64,000 nt of DNA, from positions 1 to 64,000 of the IMG/VR virus record IMGVR_UViG_3300045995_000345; one strand, given 5' to 3'. Under the pieces are notes generated by a model that saw nothing but the letters and a program-made list of their open reading frames with translations, ran no database searches and was not told the origin of the DNA. Of this stretch, positions 17,701-26,277 are shown in pieces. This stretch comes from a virus. The translations under genes were made by a program, and so were the position numbers. Within the stretch, counting starts at the first letter, position 1. Every line of letters begins with the position of its first letter.

Positions 17701-20700
17701 CCGCCTCCGCCTTCAGCGGCACAAGGGCGCGCATCTTCTCCGACATCGCGTCTAGAGTTGCTACGGAGGTGGGGCTTGGTTCAAGTCTTGCACTTGTTCC
17801 GGTCTCACTTGGGGCTTGCGCGGGTTGCGCTGCTGCCGGCGGCGTGCCTTGGCCAACGCCTGCGACAATCCCACCATCAGCAGCATTATCCCGTTGCGAA
17901 TTTCCGGTCGCGCCTTCTGCAATGGCGGAGGAACTTCCAGCATTTGTGTTCTCATTGGAAAGAGCCTTTCTAACTCCATTCCAGTTCGTGATGATGGTTG
18001 GCAGTGTTTCATCCAACATTCGCTGGATCATTGCCCGGTCTTCGATGGAGTCGTAGGAGGCCGCAACGCTTGCCTGAAGTTCTTTCGCGAACTGCTGAAT
18101 CAACTCGGGCGACGTAACGACGTGGTCCTTTTGAAACGCCACGATCTGCGCCACCATCGGCATGTTGTTCTTCACCCAATCAGCAAACCTGAGTTGCTCC
18201 TTCCGGTTCAACGCCTGCTCTGGTGTGAAGTTCCTCGCGTTGACGATGTCTCCGGACGCCGTCCTCACGTTGTCGGTTGAGTATCCGTAGGCGTCATCCC
18301 TTGCCTGCTTCAGTCCACCGAACTCGCCCTCGTAATCAGCCACGCTGCGGATGGCTCGCGCAAGCTGGTTGCGTGGCGACCGCAAGAGCATGGACGAATA
18401 CGGCACGAACCCAGCCTCCAGCAAATCAATCACCCCAACTGTGTCCTTGGCCCCATCACCAATGGCGAATCGGAATTGCAGGTTGGCAATGACTTTGTTC
18501 GCGCGGAGCTTCTTGCTCACCGCGTTCACGTCGCCCTTGGTCTTCTTCAGCGCCTTTCCGAGTTCCGTCAGCGTGACTGTCTTGGGTGAAGACTTCAACG
18601 CCTTGGCCGCTTCCTTTTTCGTAATACCGAAACCCGCCGCCGCCTCTTCCAGCGTGTAGGTGATCGCCCTGTTGCGGTTGTAGGCCAGCGAAAGAATGAC
18701 GCGGCCGGCCGGGGTGATCCAACCAGCAACCCGTCGGCTCAACGAAGAGGACTGCTTGCCCACCGCAACCTGCTTGCCCTTCTCACTTCTCTTGGCTGTG
18801 CCCACCTGGGACTGGGCAGTGAGCAACGTGCCGATCAGCTTCGCGGCGTATTCCTTCTCGCCCTGAGTCTTGGCTTCGTTGTAGAGCTTGTGAGCTTCAG
18901 ACAGATCGTGACCGCCACCAGTGTCGTCCTTCGTGTCGTAGTAACCCGGGAGCTTGGCGATCTTGCGAGCGGCCTCTTCGCTGTCCAAAGTAGCCTGCGC
19001 ATCAGAGGATTCGTCAGGCGTCATTCCTGGCTCGTCACCAGACGTCGGATCTTCCACGCGGCCGAATGCGTTTTCGACTGCGGTGGATCCAGAATCATCA
19101 ACGAGCGAATCACCATGCCCGCGTTGAGACGGATCTTCCGAAGGCTTGGCTGCATCCAGAGAACCATACTCGAACTCCACCGCTGCCGGCCCGATGGCTT
19201 GAACGATGGATTGCTCCTCCGCTTTGAAGTTGGCAATGGCACGCTCCAGCTTTGAGATGCTCAGGATCAGATCAGCGTGTCGGTCAACGAGCGCCTCGGC
19301 GTCCTTGTCAGCCTTCTTCAGCTCGGCAATGAGCGATTCGACCTGCTTGAGTTCAGCCTGCTGGGCAGCCAAGTCGGTCTTGAGATACTCCAGGTTCTTC
19401 TTGCCATCGTAGTTCTCTCCGAGCGCATCGACCTTGGCAACGACGTTGGCGGCGAAACCGAGAGCTTCAGGCTTCAGTGCTTCTTCGACTTTGCGTACTT
19501 CTTTGCCCACGACGGGAGCTTGTCCTTTGACTTCACCTTGGACGGGAGCTTGCTGAACGACGGTGTTTCCTTGGCCCACCGCTTGGCCCACGGTTGGTGC
19601 GTTGAGAATGCGAACTTCTGTTGCGAGGTGCTGAGGAATGGGGGCATTGGATTCCTTGGTTGGTGCTGACTGGCTGCGCGCTTGGATCTTGGCAGCCATC
19701 TCGGCGGGCCTGGGTTGGCGAGACTGACTGAGCCGCTGAATGCGTGCGGCCATATCCGCTGGGCGCGGAGCCTGCGTCTTGAAGTACGTCTTGAGCGCGG
19801 CAACTGCGGCCTTGGGAGTTTCGGGAGGAGAAGCCTGTTGAGCCTCCGATGGAGGCGGTGCTTCCTTGGTAGCGAGCGCTGCGGGTGCAGCCGGCACAAC
19901 AGGTGAAGGCGATTGGGCAACCTCAGCGTTGCGCGTCACGGTCGGGTCACGCATGGCTTCAGCGTAAACCATCAGGTGCGCTTCAACGGGCGTGCCAGCC
20001 GGGATCATCTGCGTGTCCACGGGAACGAACGTAGCGCCAGCCTTGACGAACAGTTCGAGCTTGTTGCCCCCGTCCTTCTGCGGCGTCACCACGGAACGGA
20101 ACAGCACCTTGCCCGTGTCATCCTTGGCTTCGAGGATGCGTGGTGTCAGCGGAACTCCCAGCTTGCGCGATTCGGCCCACGTCAACTGTTGGTTCACGTT
20201 GCGCTGCTTCACCACATCAGGAATCGAGGCTTCTGTCTTGGGATCATATCGAAGCCCCAGCTTGGCAGCCATCTGTTGCAGGTCGGCGCGCGTGAGCGTG
20301 TCCTTATTTAGCAGTTCGGCTACATCGCGAACCTCCGGGCTTCTCTGGTCTTCGGGAACGGACTGAACCAGATCCTTCGCGAACTGGTAGAGCGGCACCT
20401 TGGAGACGGCGGGGCGTTCAGCTTCAGCCGTAGCCGAAACCCCACCCGCACCAGTTTCGCTGGGAACGCTGGCTGGTGCGGGCGTTGATGTCTCGGTAAC
20501 CGGAGGTGCTACTTGCAACTCTTGGGTCCCTTGACCTTGGGCATTTGCTTCTTCGCCATTGGGAGTCTCACCGCCTTTCTCGTTGGAAAGTGACTTTCCA
20601 AGTTCGTCGCTTCTGGCTTGAAGGATCCTGGTCCACTCCTGATTGAAGATTGCTTTCGAGTCTGAGTTGAGTTTCAGGATCTCAAGCTCGACGGCGGGGT

Positions 20701-22111
20701 CGCCGGCAGCCTTGCGCTGCACCAGTAATGCGATGCCGGCCCTGTCAACATCGTAGATGTCCTTGGCTACGTCGCTCCCAATCGTCCCGGTCTTCAGCGC
20801 GTCCGGCGGCGGAGGCGGTTCGTTCGTCGCCTCCTTCTTGGGCGGGGGCTGCTGCTCTCCACGCTTCTTGCCTGTGAACAGTTCGGTAACGGCGGACGTG
20901 GCGCCACCGCCCATGGTCCCGGCGATACCAGAGTTGATGATGTCATCCTTCTCCGCCTGATTCAGTGGAGCCCAAAGCTTGCCCTCGTCATGGTCATGCA
21001 GGAAAGCTCCGTAACGCTGGCCGGCAACGTCAACAAGCGATTGGAACGCCTCAGTGCTCCCTTCCCATGGCACCGTCTTGGCGACCTCTGGGGCGAGGCG
21101 TGTGACGTAGGCGTAAAACGGCTTCTTCAGAGGTTCAACCGCCGCGTCTGTCAGCTCGCGGCCGGCCCTGCCCATTGCCTTGCCCAACCGTCCGACGATG
21201 TAGGTGGGCAGGACTGTATCGGGGACCGCCTTTATGCCACCACCCACCAAGGCGATGTTGGCCGCGTCATCCTGGCTGAGTTCGCCCTTGTTCACCTGAT
21301 CCTGCAACTCCATGAACAACTCGCCGGAGTTCTGCTGCATGGACGCAGCGGCACCACCCGTGAGGTTGCCGATCATCTGGCCGACCGTTGCCGCCTGGCG
21401 AACCGTTGCTGCCCGCAGGAGTTCCTTGGCCGGAGCGCTGAGTGCGTCCTTCAGGATCGTGCCAGCTGCGTACTTCTCGATCTCACCCTTCAGTTCAGCC
21501 GACACCTTCGCCTTCACCAGCGCCTTGAGGGCTCCACGTTCAAACAACCCAGCCGCCGCGCCCGGAATCCCGCCCACGCCAGCACCAGTCGCCGCACCAA
21601 TGGCGGCGCCCGCACCCGCCGCAACCACGGACTCACCAATCGACGGCACCAAGTTGCCAAACTGGTTGGCCGCATAGAGCATCGCCGTGCGCGGCCCGCT
21701 CACGTCACGCCAGTTGGCCACTGCCGGCTGGTAGTAATCCGCCGCCTCTTGCTGTTGCTCCGCTGCCTTGCCGATCAGGGTCTTGGCGATGTTAGTCGCG
21801 CCTAACTTCTGCGCCACCATGCCGCCTGCCCCGTAGGCAAGCGCCTGAGTCTGGTCAATGCCCGCACCCAGAGAACCCTTGAACTCCTGCCACGTTGACG
21901 TGTTGGCAATGCGGTCCTCCTTCTGGATTCGGTCCCAGTCAGCGGCGAAGTCCGGGTACTCCTTGAACACGTCCCTGCCTTGGGCGGAATACTCGGGGGC
22001 CTGAGCGGCGTAGAGCCGTGTGATGTCGTCATCCTTGAGGGCCGACATGTCCTCCGGATTCCAACCCAAAGGGTTGTTCTTCCGAACGAAGTCAACGAGT
22101 TGGTTGGGCAT
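11711..22111 (-). CDS. giant virion-associated polyvalent protein
   Basis: 3466 residues. An Ala/Gly-rich hydrophobic segment near 165-195 could insert in membrane. Long low-complexity and coiled-coil regions fill residues about 500-1100. HEALH at 1660-1664 is a HExxH zinc-metalloprotease motif. A late hydrophobic region lies near residues 3100-3200, and the tail is Gly/Ser-rich. Its place after two internal-virion-like genes suggests an ejected internal protein. Length is near that of N4 virion RNA polymerase, but no polymerase motifs were found. Palindrome sites 7-10 lie inside it. Confidence 0.7.
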   Translation of the reverse strand: MPNQLVDFVRKNNPLGWNPEDMSALKDDDITRLYAAQAPEYSAQGRDVFKEYPDFAADWDRIQKEDRIANTSTWQEFKGSLGAGIDQTQALAYGAGGMVAQKLGATNIAKTLIGKAAEQQQEAADYYQPAVANWRDVSGPRTAMLYAANQFGNLVPSIGESVVAAGAGAAIGAATGAGVGGIPGAAAGLFERGALKALVKAKVSAELKGEIEKYAAGTILKDALSAPAKELLRAATVRQAATVGQMIGNLTGGAAASMQQNSGELFMELQDQVNKGELSQDDAANIALVGGGIKAVPDTVLPTYIVGRLGKAMGRAGRELTDAAVEPLKKPFYAYVTRLAPEVAKTVPWEGSTEAFQSLVDVAGQRYGAFLHDHDEGKLWAPLNQAEKDDIINSGIAGTMGGGATSAVTELFTGKKRGEQQPPPKKEATNEPPPPPDALKTGTIGSDVAKDIYDVDRAGIALLVQRKAAGDPAVELEILKLNSDSKAIFNQEWTRILQARSDELGKSLSNEKGGETPNGEEANAQGQGTQELQVAPPVTETSTPAPASVPSETGAGGVSATAEAERPAVSKVPLYQFAKDLVQSVPEDQRSPEVRDVAELLNKDTLTRADLQQMAAKLGLRYDPKTEASIPDVVKQRNVNQQLTWAESRKLGVPLTPRILEAKDDTGKVLFRSVVTPQKDGGNKLELFVKAGATFVPVDTQMIPAGTPVEAHLMVYAEAMRDPTVTRNAEVAQSPSPVVPAAPAALATKEAPPPSEAQQASPPETPKAAVAALKTYFKTQAPRPADMAARIQRLSQSRQPRPAEMAAKIQARSQSAPTKESNAPIPQHLATEVRILNAPTVGQAVGQGNTVVQQAPVQGEVKGQAPVVGKEVRKVEEALKPEALGFAANVVAKVDALGENYDGKKNLEYLKTDLAAQQAELKQVESLIAELKKADKDAEALVDRHADLILSISKLERAIANFKAEEQSIVQAIGPAAVEFEYGSLDAAKPSEDPSQRGHGDSLVDDSGSTAVENAFGRVEDPTSGDEPGMTPDESSDAQATLDSEEAARKIAKLPGYYDTKDDTGGGHDLSEAHKLYNEAKTQGEKEYAAKLIGTLLTAQSQVGTAKRSEKGKQVAVGKQSSSLSRRVAGWITPAGRVILSLAYNRNRAITYTLEEAAAGFGITKKEAAKALKSSPKTVTLTELGKALKKTKGDVNAVSKKLRANKVIANLQFRFAIGDGAKDTVGVIDLLEAGFVPYSSMLLRSPRNQLARAIRSVADYEGEFGGLKQARDDAYGYSTDNVRTASGDIVNARNFTPEQALNRKEQLRFADWVKNNMPMVAQIVAFQKDHVVTSPELIQQFAKELQASVAASYDSIEDRAMIQRMLDETLPTIITNWNGVRKALSNENTNAGSSSAIAEGATGNSQRDNAADGGIVAGVGQGTPPAAAQPAQAPSETGTSARLEPSPTSVATLDAMSEKMRALVPLKAEAVGVILSLHEDGGLSDGQRDQILDMITKARTPHGIETALDVAQEAVTPSRERQLDPDAMDAVDLDAQTITAPELLPDSVENVIFNLKRLAKSKLPATQHGLLSEMNIAALKKDYPTLAAALEKVAEAGGELAALAKFLAGRADVTEAKLTISPETQVGTPLGGSYSVANNEATVFPANARNVEDFHVSVVHEALHPFISRLLLRARNNPASLTVGEQEFVQKLHTLVEAAKAAGLTWQQSAEGLVGSDEFAVAVLSDPEFRDKLTKIALPPNFGDPTSLSLWDAFKRLVANLLKAVGLTSDKNVADEAYKLVTTLLQNYDEAAAARDKAWRVLRPNTGPMNADEMRYRQIKGLAGERTEISPTREYENEAKRMMAVTNEVAAARSKYFDALVKSGNNVTTTGKPVATEAEWIQNSFASLIQGGEDPAEDIKAAINSALTKDGTTGKPVSTSLTFADLEQTNEAPKAQMAALEIHYKDRTRWQARKALSDHEFGEGKLTERISESNLELYELTQNYQNLDVVTGQFLKSMKDALREATGTGAQSILEALGIKTGFKEALRIAAGAIEGNKIAFGDQLQALAELGIDYSTVGNVSLTSAGKVSLTPGDVQAAAAASANPNARNIAADPARLALALQFARRRPIAMDLLAVRTAYDDKGVQKTAINQMIKLAVSNKPDARALAVGQLSRVGTLFVHADRILKRLDTIKAENEKLLKQAAQLSQWDVEWHIISKIQAEEIRKLERMRDLEEGTFGEQSRQFKWVNNAVYLVPESNLTTEDDLFTKPEFRQTVQHGDNYSDANIQQNLTKIVSWMAEHPGSQGSGRFAFLERVVREAAGRQANSANENIQRGLGGWILRSMGDIGTRFRQHGTQTARAIEQQIVTHNNREQSLRNSINERLYYKVDELARAAMIATGIDNPVEFHANFYHNILGLFQSEQHLYDPRLTPEQQLDQFMATGKRFVQALPGMERKGAWEAVDKYIRANFAAAMDLQNVRRGIKLKIRDVMVGGRVIFRDVIGGVMSTMSRYTAGPAVALAMRMKGSEKLFWNTPWMGAETDDAGNPTPVEHVGLTKSAVALLHSKDRAALQAVLDARFTAPVNTTFVAELISKPGQTNFKGPEVGGVVDMAPHAQLRGAYQAATAGRADGTFDALKFAETLHADLGGSPDTLSDFVGQTMATFQHYMDELYKVAKVDEGDQGNDLRTIGRAFLDARKGEDFPPGWLNFRTYGHKDYANYIRVLAEQDAYGAGATDLKANLAKLQTELTLLADDFKAAEAIKTSNPALSKDYMENGLNGDRPGLRKMRENAVYNLEYAQKNEDVLFSLIRTHSGGGQSYQTLMDMVGVMSGFVLQGVTSAVSDHISLPDHAFRKFGFSKEAVSVLFGGYYKNYAFELMHSMWQAMSWEMRMNAENAKNTRLLNSGGAADLDSLTERRGWRSMLDRYRQQLGAEASLWAVAWRSTASPLRVPGEVVRAVTKRVNAAARVFLSTGVGKPKNVETAAATLKWWAPFSMNNIIMQRAAARTWLEFTNDGINKAALYFQYHPADAADPNFKFSAKTANFSRKNLSGLMLDDRAFKYFYTTLEKNGIQLEDAARKRLSGAEPLTFDQIRSVIALANTEVLLNTGITTRAPWTLNNTFGRIVSPLTGWALIKTADVVKSSREPEGRASLRAAASAATAFTLAIVPVTIAYAVMRKEYEKDIVGKAPNQLPFKLDENLPLALLDSFSRLGTFGIISEPVNSIFNVSTAREFSVDSRVFVASTIMNLGAVLTKLARQGPSNSTYASTWRQFIQAAGGTGYLQNFDAINNMLDLDNTERRIVERINVGNLIRVAGREQGLDLRIFRGSAAGMINAIPNPVKPWVGNMVLAAYVNDPAAFREAYSKALEVASLKAVTDPEVDPYADVAEAYERMNPLRSTFNKSPSAGEYQKMLASLGDSATEVSAAIRNFNAYGAQVRKSRANTGGLTPFFGTERRAVNIYGSSSMSGGGGGARDYRSIAAGFGR
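12921..12939. repeat. dispersed 19-bp palindrome, site 7
   Basis: CCAGAAAGTCGCTTTCTAG lies within the giant gene and is read on the minus strand as RKRLSG. Confidence 0.82.
16356..16374. repeat. dispersed 19-bp palindrome, site 8
   Basis: GTAGAAACTGGCTTTCCAG lies within the giant gene and is read on the minus strand as GKPVST. Confidence 0.82.
17955..17973. repeat. dispersed 19-bp palindrome, site 9
   Basis: TTGGAAAGAGCCTTTCTAA lies within the giant gene and is read on the minus strand as RKALSN. Confidence 0.85.
20583..20601. repeat. dispersed 19-bp palindrome, site 10
   Basis: TTGGAAAGTGACTTTCCAA is a perfect palindrome inside the giant gene, read on the minus strand as GKSLSN in a linker-like region. 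Confidence 0.9.
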
Positions 22112-22114
22112 GGC

Positions 22115-23827
22115 TTACTCGTAGGGACTCGGCTGCTGCGCCCGAAGAATGCTGAGAAGATCCGACACGTTCTGAATCGGAGCTTGATACTGTGCAGGAA
22201 GGGAAGTCTGGCCTGGATAGAGTTGCCTTAAAAGATCCGCTGCCTTCAAGATGTCGCCTTGCTGAGTGGCCTCTTGCGCACGCTGCTGGATGATCTCTTG
22301 GAAGGTGGCGGGGATCATACGCGAGGGCTCCGAGAAAGATGCGCCTGCTCCATGGAACATGGGAACGACTTGACGGACCATGCCTTGAGGATTCACAATC
22401 CCCACCGGAGCCGCTGCTGCTTGAAGATTGGAGATGGCCCGCGCCGTTGCGCCCGGCATGATGTCGGCCGGAGGAAGGCTGGCGTAATTTGGCATCACCT
22501 GCTGGACGGCTGGCATGGCTGCCTGGGGAATTCCGGCTGTGCCCATCAGACTCAACTCTTGCGGAGAGAGTGGCGGAGCGTTTATGCCACCGGGAGGTGG
22601 GGGTTGAGTTCCGTCTGGAGGAAGGGTCAGAATTCCATTGCCACCAGCGCCACCTGATTGCCGGCCACCGAATCCGGTAGCAGGATTCCGAACCCTTCCG
22701 GCCCCCCAAATGGGCGTCGTGCCATTCCGTTCGTTGAGAGCCTGATTCACCAGCTTGTCTTCAGAAGTCATGCGCTTAAGAGCCAGCCCAACTTGCATTC
22801 CATACTTTTCATCCAGTGAGTTCAGAAAGTTGATTCGATCCGTAGTATCGTTCTGCTGACCGCGTGCGACGTTGGTCAAATCTCTGAGGTAGGCGTTGGC
22901 ATCCGTTCTCTGATTTATCGCCTGATCCATGGCCCCAGCCTTAGCGAGCATGTCGCTCTGCTCGAAGATGATCTGTTGGAGTCTGGCCTTGGTGGCTGGA
23001 TCCAGCTTGTCAACGGCAGCGATCACAGAACCGGGCATACCAGAAGTCAACCCCGTCCGAACGATGGACTGCTGGTTGGGCTTGAGTGTAAGCAGCTCGG
23101 CTTGGAACTTTTCGTTGTTCAAGAGCAACTGACCGAGCGCTTTCTGGGTAACGGGAGTCATCCCCGGATGAGCTTGGGCGTCTGGAATAACTGCCCTCGC
23201 ACGAGGCAAATTCCGGTCAAGCAGAAAGTTACCGTAGTCAGATTGCGCATTCTCCCAGATCGTCTTCCCATTCTCCGCCTTCACGGGATTATTCACAACC
23301 TCGTTGATCAAGTCCATGTCGTGCTGGGTACGGAGCGCGGCCTCTTGCTTTGACTCCGAGATGGCGATTTGCTTGGCCAGTTCAGCATGAGAAACCGGTA
23401 CCCCATCAGGCCACATCGTTGTCACGCCCATCATCTCCGCTTTGTTCTGGAGCTTTCCGACCTCAAGCGCGAGGTTGTCCTTGATCGCTCCGGCCAGCTT
23501 GAGGCCGGACATTGCAGCCGCCTTCTGGGGAGTTGTCAGGTTTGGGTCTGTCCCTCCAGCGGCAGCGTAATCACGATCGATCTGTTTTGAGTACGTCTCC
23601 TCCGCGTCCGCCTTGGTCTCAGTCCTGAGTTGCTGGTGCTGCCCCTCCTGATAGCGCCGGGCGTCCTCCGTCACCTTCTGGTTGTAATTGCGCTGGGACT
23701 CAACGATGGCGTTCTGGTAGGCGCGCGTGATGGCCTGGTCGTTGAGCGCAATCCGGCCACGCTGAAGCGTTTCAAGCGGCTGCGTCGCCGCCTGCATTCC
23801 AGTCCGAAGAACTTCGTAAGGGTCCAT
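22115..23827 (-). CDS. probable internal virion protein
   Basis: 570 residues. The N-terminal 250 residues are Gln/Ala/Glu-rich and helical (AYQNAIVESQRNYNQKVTED), the middle is helical, and the C-terminal 150 are Pro/Gly-rich. It lies between the 335-residue and giant genes, in the position of T7 gp15-like ejection proteins; that role is inferred from position only. Its ATG overlaps palindrome site 11. Confidence 0.55.
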   Translation of the reverse strand: MDPYEVLRTGMQAATQPLETLQRGRIALNDQAITRAYQNAIVESQRNYNQKVTEDARRYQEGQHQQLRTETKADAEETYSKQIDRDYAAAGGTDPNLTTPQKAAAMSGLKLAGAIKDNLALEVGKLQNKAEMMGVTTMWPDGVPVSHAELAKQIAISESKQEAALRTQHDMDLINEVVNNPVKAENGKTIWENAQSDYGNFLLDRNLPRARAVIPDAQAHPGMTPVTQKALGQLLLNNEKFQAELLTLKPNQQSIVRTGLTSGMPGSVIAAVDKLDPATKARLQQIIFEQSDMLAKAGAMDQAINQRTDANAYLRDLTNVARGQQNDTTDRINFLNSLDEKYGMQVGLALKRMTSEDKLVNQALNERNGTTPIWGAGRVRNPATGFGGRQSGGAGGNGILTLPPDGTQPPPPGGINAPPLSPQELSLMGTAGIPQAAMPAVQQVMPNYASLPPADIMPGATARAISNLQAAAAPVGIVNPQGMVRQVVPMFHGAGASFSEPSRMIPATFQEIIQQRAQEATQQGDILKAADLLRQLYPGQTSLPAQYQAPIQNVSDLLSILRAQQPSPYE

Positions 23828-23844
23828 AGAAACTCACTTTCTTA
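23826..23844. repeat. dispersed 19-bp palindrome, site 11
   Basis: ATAGAAACTCACTTTCTTA covers both the stop codon of the 335-residue gene and part of the start codon of the 570-residue gene (minus strand). Confidence 0.88.
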
Positions 23845-24849
23845 GCCTGCGCCAGTGCCGGGATCCAGCATGTAGTTGGTGCTCGGTTGCTGGTATTGGT
23901 AACCCGTGTTCTGGTTGGCGAGGATCATCCTGAGCTGTTCCATCTGCTGCTGCTGAAGCTGCTGGTTGGCGTAGTAATTGCCGATGGCGCCAGCGCCCTG
24001 AGCTGCCCCAGACAACACCATCTGTCCGGCCGACGGGACCGCGCTGTATTGCGGGGTGTTCGGCTGCGGCGGGTTACCCGGGTTCAGCTTGAAGAAGTTC
24101 AAGGGCTGCATCGCCAACTGCTGCCGCTGCACTAGCGCCTGGGCTGGAGCCTGCGAGAGCTGGATCAACTGGTTGGCCCGGTTGATGGGCGTGTCCAGCG
24201 ATCGGAGTTGCAGGTCAACCATGCCTTCCTGCACGGTCCTGGTGTCCCCAGCGTTCTGCAAGGTGGCGTTCGCGCGTGCGCCAGCGGCTGCCTGCCTGCC
24301 TGCGATGGTGGCGCCCAAGAGCTGGTTCTGCGTGTAACCACTCTGACCCACGAAGCCGCGCCGGTTGTTCTCGGTGTTGATGCGATTCAATTCCTGCTGC
24401 AAGCCGAGTTCGAGGGCTGACCCCTGAACGTCTCCGGCTGCCGTCCTTGCCGCAAGCACGGGTTGGAGAGAAGCCATGCGTTGGGCCTCAAGGTCGCCAG
24501 AGTAGATACCGCTGATCAAACGATTCCCGGCGTCGATGGTGGGTTGCTGCTGGTCGATGATGTTCTGATATTCCTGCATCGTCATCGTCACTGGTTGCCC
24601 GGTGATGGAATCGAAGACTTGAATGGCGCTGTCCGCCAGCCGGCGCTCGGTCCCGGTCGGCATGTACATGGGCAGGATGGCGCTGCCATTGCTCCCGCGA
24701 GATTCCTGGAACTGCTGGTAGGCCAGCGCGTTCGTGTCCCGAACGGACTGGGCCTGCTGCTGGGACGCCTTCTTCTGGGCGTTCGCGGCCATGACTCCTG
24801 AACCGATGGCGGCACCAGCCGCGATTACCGCACCTGTGATGGCTGCCAT
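23842..24849 (-). CDS. probable internal virion protein, T7 gp14-like
   Basis: 335 residues. A hydrophobic Ala/Gly N-terminus (AAITGAVIAAGAAIGSGVMA) is followed by Gln-rich helices. This plan is common to phage virion proteins that form a membrane channel during DNA ejection. Its position next to two large virion-like genes fits. Assignment is by composition and context only. Confidence 0.6.
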   Translation of the reverse strand: MAAITGAVIAAGAAIGSGVMAANAQKKASQQQAQSVRDTNALAYQQFQESRGSNGSAILPMYMPTGTERRLADSAIQVFDSITGQPVTMTMQEYQNIIDQQQPTIDAGNRLISGIYSGDLEAQRMASLQPVLAARTAAGDVQGSALELGLQQELNRINTENNRRGFVGQSGYTQNQLLGATIAGRQAAAGARANATLQNAGDTRTVQEGMVDLQLRSLDTPINRANQLIQLSQAPAQALVQRQQLAMQPLNFFKLNPGNPPQPNTPQYSAVPSAGQMVLSGAAQGAGAIGNYYANQQLQQQQMEQLRMILANQNTGYQYQQPSTNYMLDPGTGAG

Positions 24850-24852
24850 AAA

Positions 24853-25311
24853 TCAAATCACTTTCTCGTAAAGTCTCTCTTTAAGGGAGTAGCCTGATCG
24901 TTCGTACCACTTCGCCATACGTTCCGCAACATCGTTCTCAAGGTGGACCATCCAGATCCGCTTGGCGCCATGCACTTTCGCCTCATCTTCGTAGGCTTTC
25001 AACAGGAGGTGGGCCTTGCCCCTCGCCTCCGGGTGAGCGTAGAAGAATGTCTCGCACGCAATGACGTCTCCCGTGTGATCGCACTTGGCAACCACGGCCC
25101 CGAACGCTGCGATGATCTTGGAAAGCGAGTTTCCAGGATCTTCGTCCAGCACTAGGATGAACCGGATGCCTCCAGCAATCCCGGCGGTCATGGCTTCAAT
25201 GAAATGCCCGGGATTCCAGACGCCCTTCTGCTTCGATTCCTTGAAGAACAATTCCCCCAGCTCCAGGAGTCTGGGAACTTCGTGAAGGTGCAGGAGTCTT
25301 GGTGTCATCAT
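24853..25311 (-). CDS. GNAT-family acetyltransferase
   Basis: 152 residues. The acetyl-CoA loop is seen as HPEARGKAHLLL, followed by the beta-5 strand RIWMVH and the C-terminal WYERSGYSLKE typical of GNAT. Several short-tailed phages carry a GNAT gene next to tail genes; the substrate is unknown. It overlaps the upstream fibre gene by four bases. Palindrome site 12 is read as GNSLSK. Confidence 0.8.
   Translation of the reverse strand: MMTPRLLHLHEVPRLLELGELFFKESKQKGVWNPGHFIEAMTAGIAGGIRFILVLDEDPGNSLSKIIAAFGAVVAKCDHTGDVIACETFFYAHPEARGKAHLLLKAYEDEAKVHGAKRIWMVHLENDVAERMAKWYERSGYSLKERLYEKVI
25118..25136. repeat. dispersed 19-bp palindrome, site 12
   Basis: TTGGAAAGCGAGTTTCCAG lies inside the GNAT gene and is read on the minus strand as GNSLSK. 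Confidence 0.88.
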
Positions 25312-26273
25312 ACGCAGGTTGCCCGGACGTAGAGCAGGGCGGAGATGGTTGCGTCCCCGCTGGTCACCGTGGTAACCGCCCTCACTTCAAGTGGGTTGTC
25401 CGCGTTGTGGCCGGCCTCCACGATGCCTTGGTGGATCCACCTGCCCATGCGCTGCGTGTTGTTGGCTACCGGGATAACGTGACCCGTTGTGCTGAAGCCG
25501 TCACCTGGATCGCTGCCTGGGCCAGTCGTTGGAGTTCCCGGAGTGCCGCTGTGGTAGGTCAAGTCTACCTTGATTGACCCGCCGGCTGCCGTGCCGAGGT
25601 CCGCATCAACACCGATCTCGATCTCCTTCCACGTCGTCTTGCCCGCCGGGAGAGCCAGGCTGAGAGTCGTTGTCCCGGCTGTAACGATGGTGTCCGATGC
25701 GTAAACCGACGTCGGATACTGGTTCGCGATGGCCGTGGAGTGGTCCGGGTTGAGCAGTTGGAAGTTCGTCCCGTCGTACACCAACGCAAGGATGGAGTTC
25801 GCCTTGATCATCCCAGCCGTGAGCGCGATACCGAACGCGAGCACCGGAGTTGCCGCCAATCCATTCACCGCGAGCGTGGTGGCACCCGTGTTCTCAGCGG
25901 GCACCTTCACCTGGGCGATAATCCCAGTCAGGGCTGCAAGGTCGGGGATGTAATTCTCGTCTGCGAACGTGACGGAGAAAGCGTCCCCCGTGTTCGTGGC
26001 CTCAGCGTAGAGCTTCCGGTTTCCAACGCGCCGCCACTTGCTGGCTGCCGAGTCCCAGAACATCAAGCCGCGCATGTCGGTTGGCACCCAGAGGATTCCT
26101 TGGCGATCGCCGACGGCGGGCTCGTCTCCGAAGACGAAGTGGGCGCCCGTGAGTACAGTGGCAATCGCGAGGATCGCCGCCTTCAAGTTCTGAAAGTTGG
26201 TGTCCGTTTCCTGCTTGGTCAGGGCGCTTCCCTTGATCAGCCGCAGAACCAGATCGATGTCAGATGGGATCAT
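25308..26273 (-). CDS. tail fibre-like protein, paralogue 1
   Basis: 321 residues. The first ~190 residues (MIPSDIDLVLRLIKGSALT, then a NRKLYA block and LVYDGTNFQLLN) are paralogous to the next gene. The C-terminal part is a distinct beta-rich domain. Shared N-terminus with different tips is typical of fibres that attach to one virion site. Confidence 0.65.
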   Translation of the reverse strand: MIPSDIDLVLRLIKGSALTKQETDTNFQNLKAAILAIATVLTGAHFVFGDEPAVGDRQGILWVPTDMRGLMFWDSAASKWRRVGNRKLYAEATNTGDAFSVTFADENYIPDLAALTGIIAQVKVPAENTGATTLAVNGLAATPVLAFGIALTAGMIKANSILALVYDGTNFQLLNPDHSTAIANQYPTSVYASDTIVTAGTTTLSLALPAGKTTWKEIEIGVDADLGTAAGGSIKVDLTYHSGTPGTPTTGPGSDPGDGFSTTGHVIPVANNTQRMGRWIHQGIVEAGHNADNPLEVRAVTTVTSGDATISALLYVRATCV

Positions 26274-26277
26274 GGGA

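Noticed and set aside
11711-22111. N4-type virion RNA polymerase
   Set aside because: The length is close, but the polymerase motifs (TxxGR, the Lys/Tyr-Gly helix, HD) were not found.
24850-24870. Possible palindrome copy (CAAATCACTTTC)
   Set aside because: Left arm lacks GAAA and spacer is four bases.
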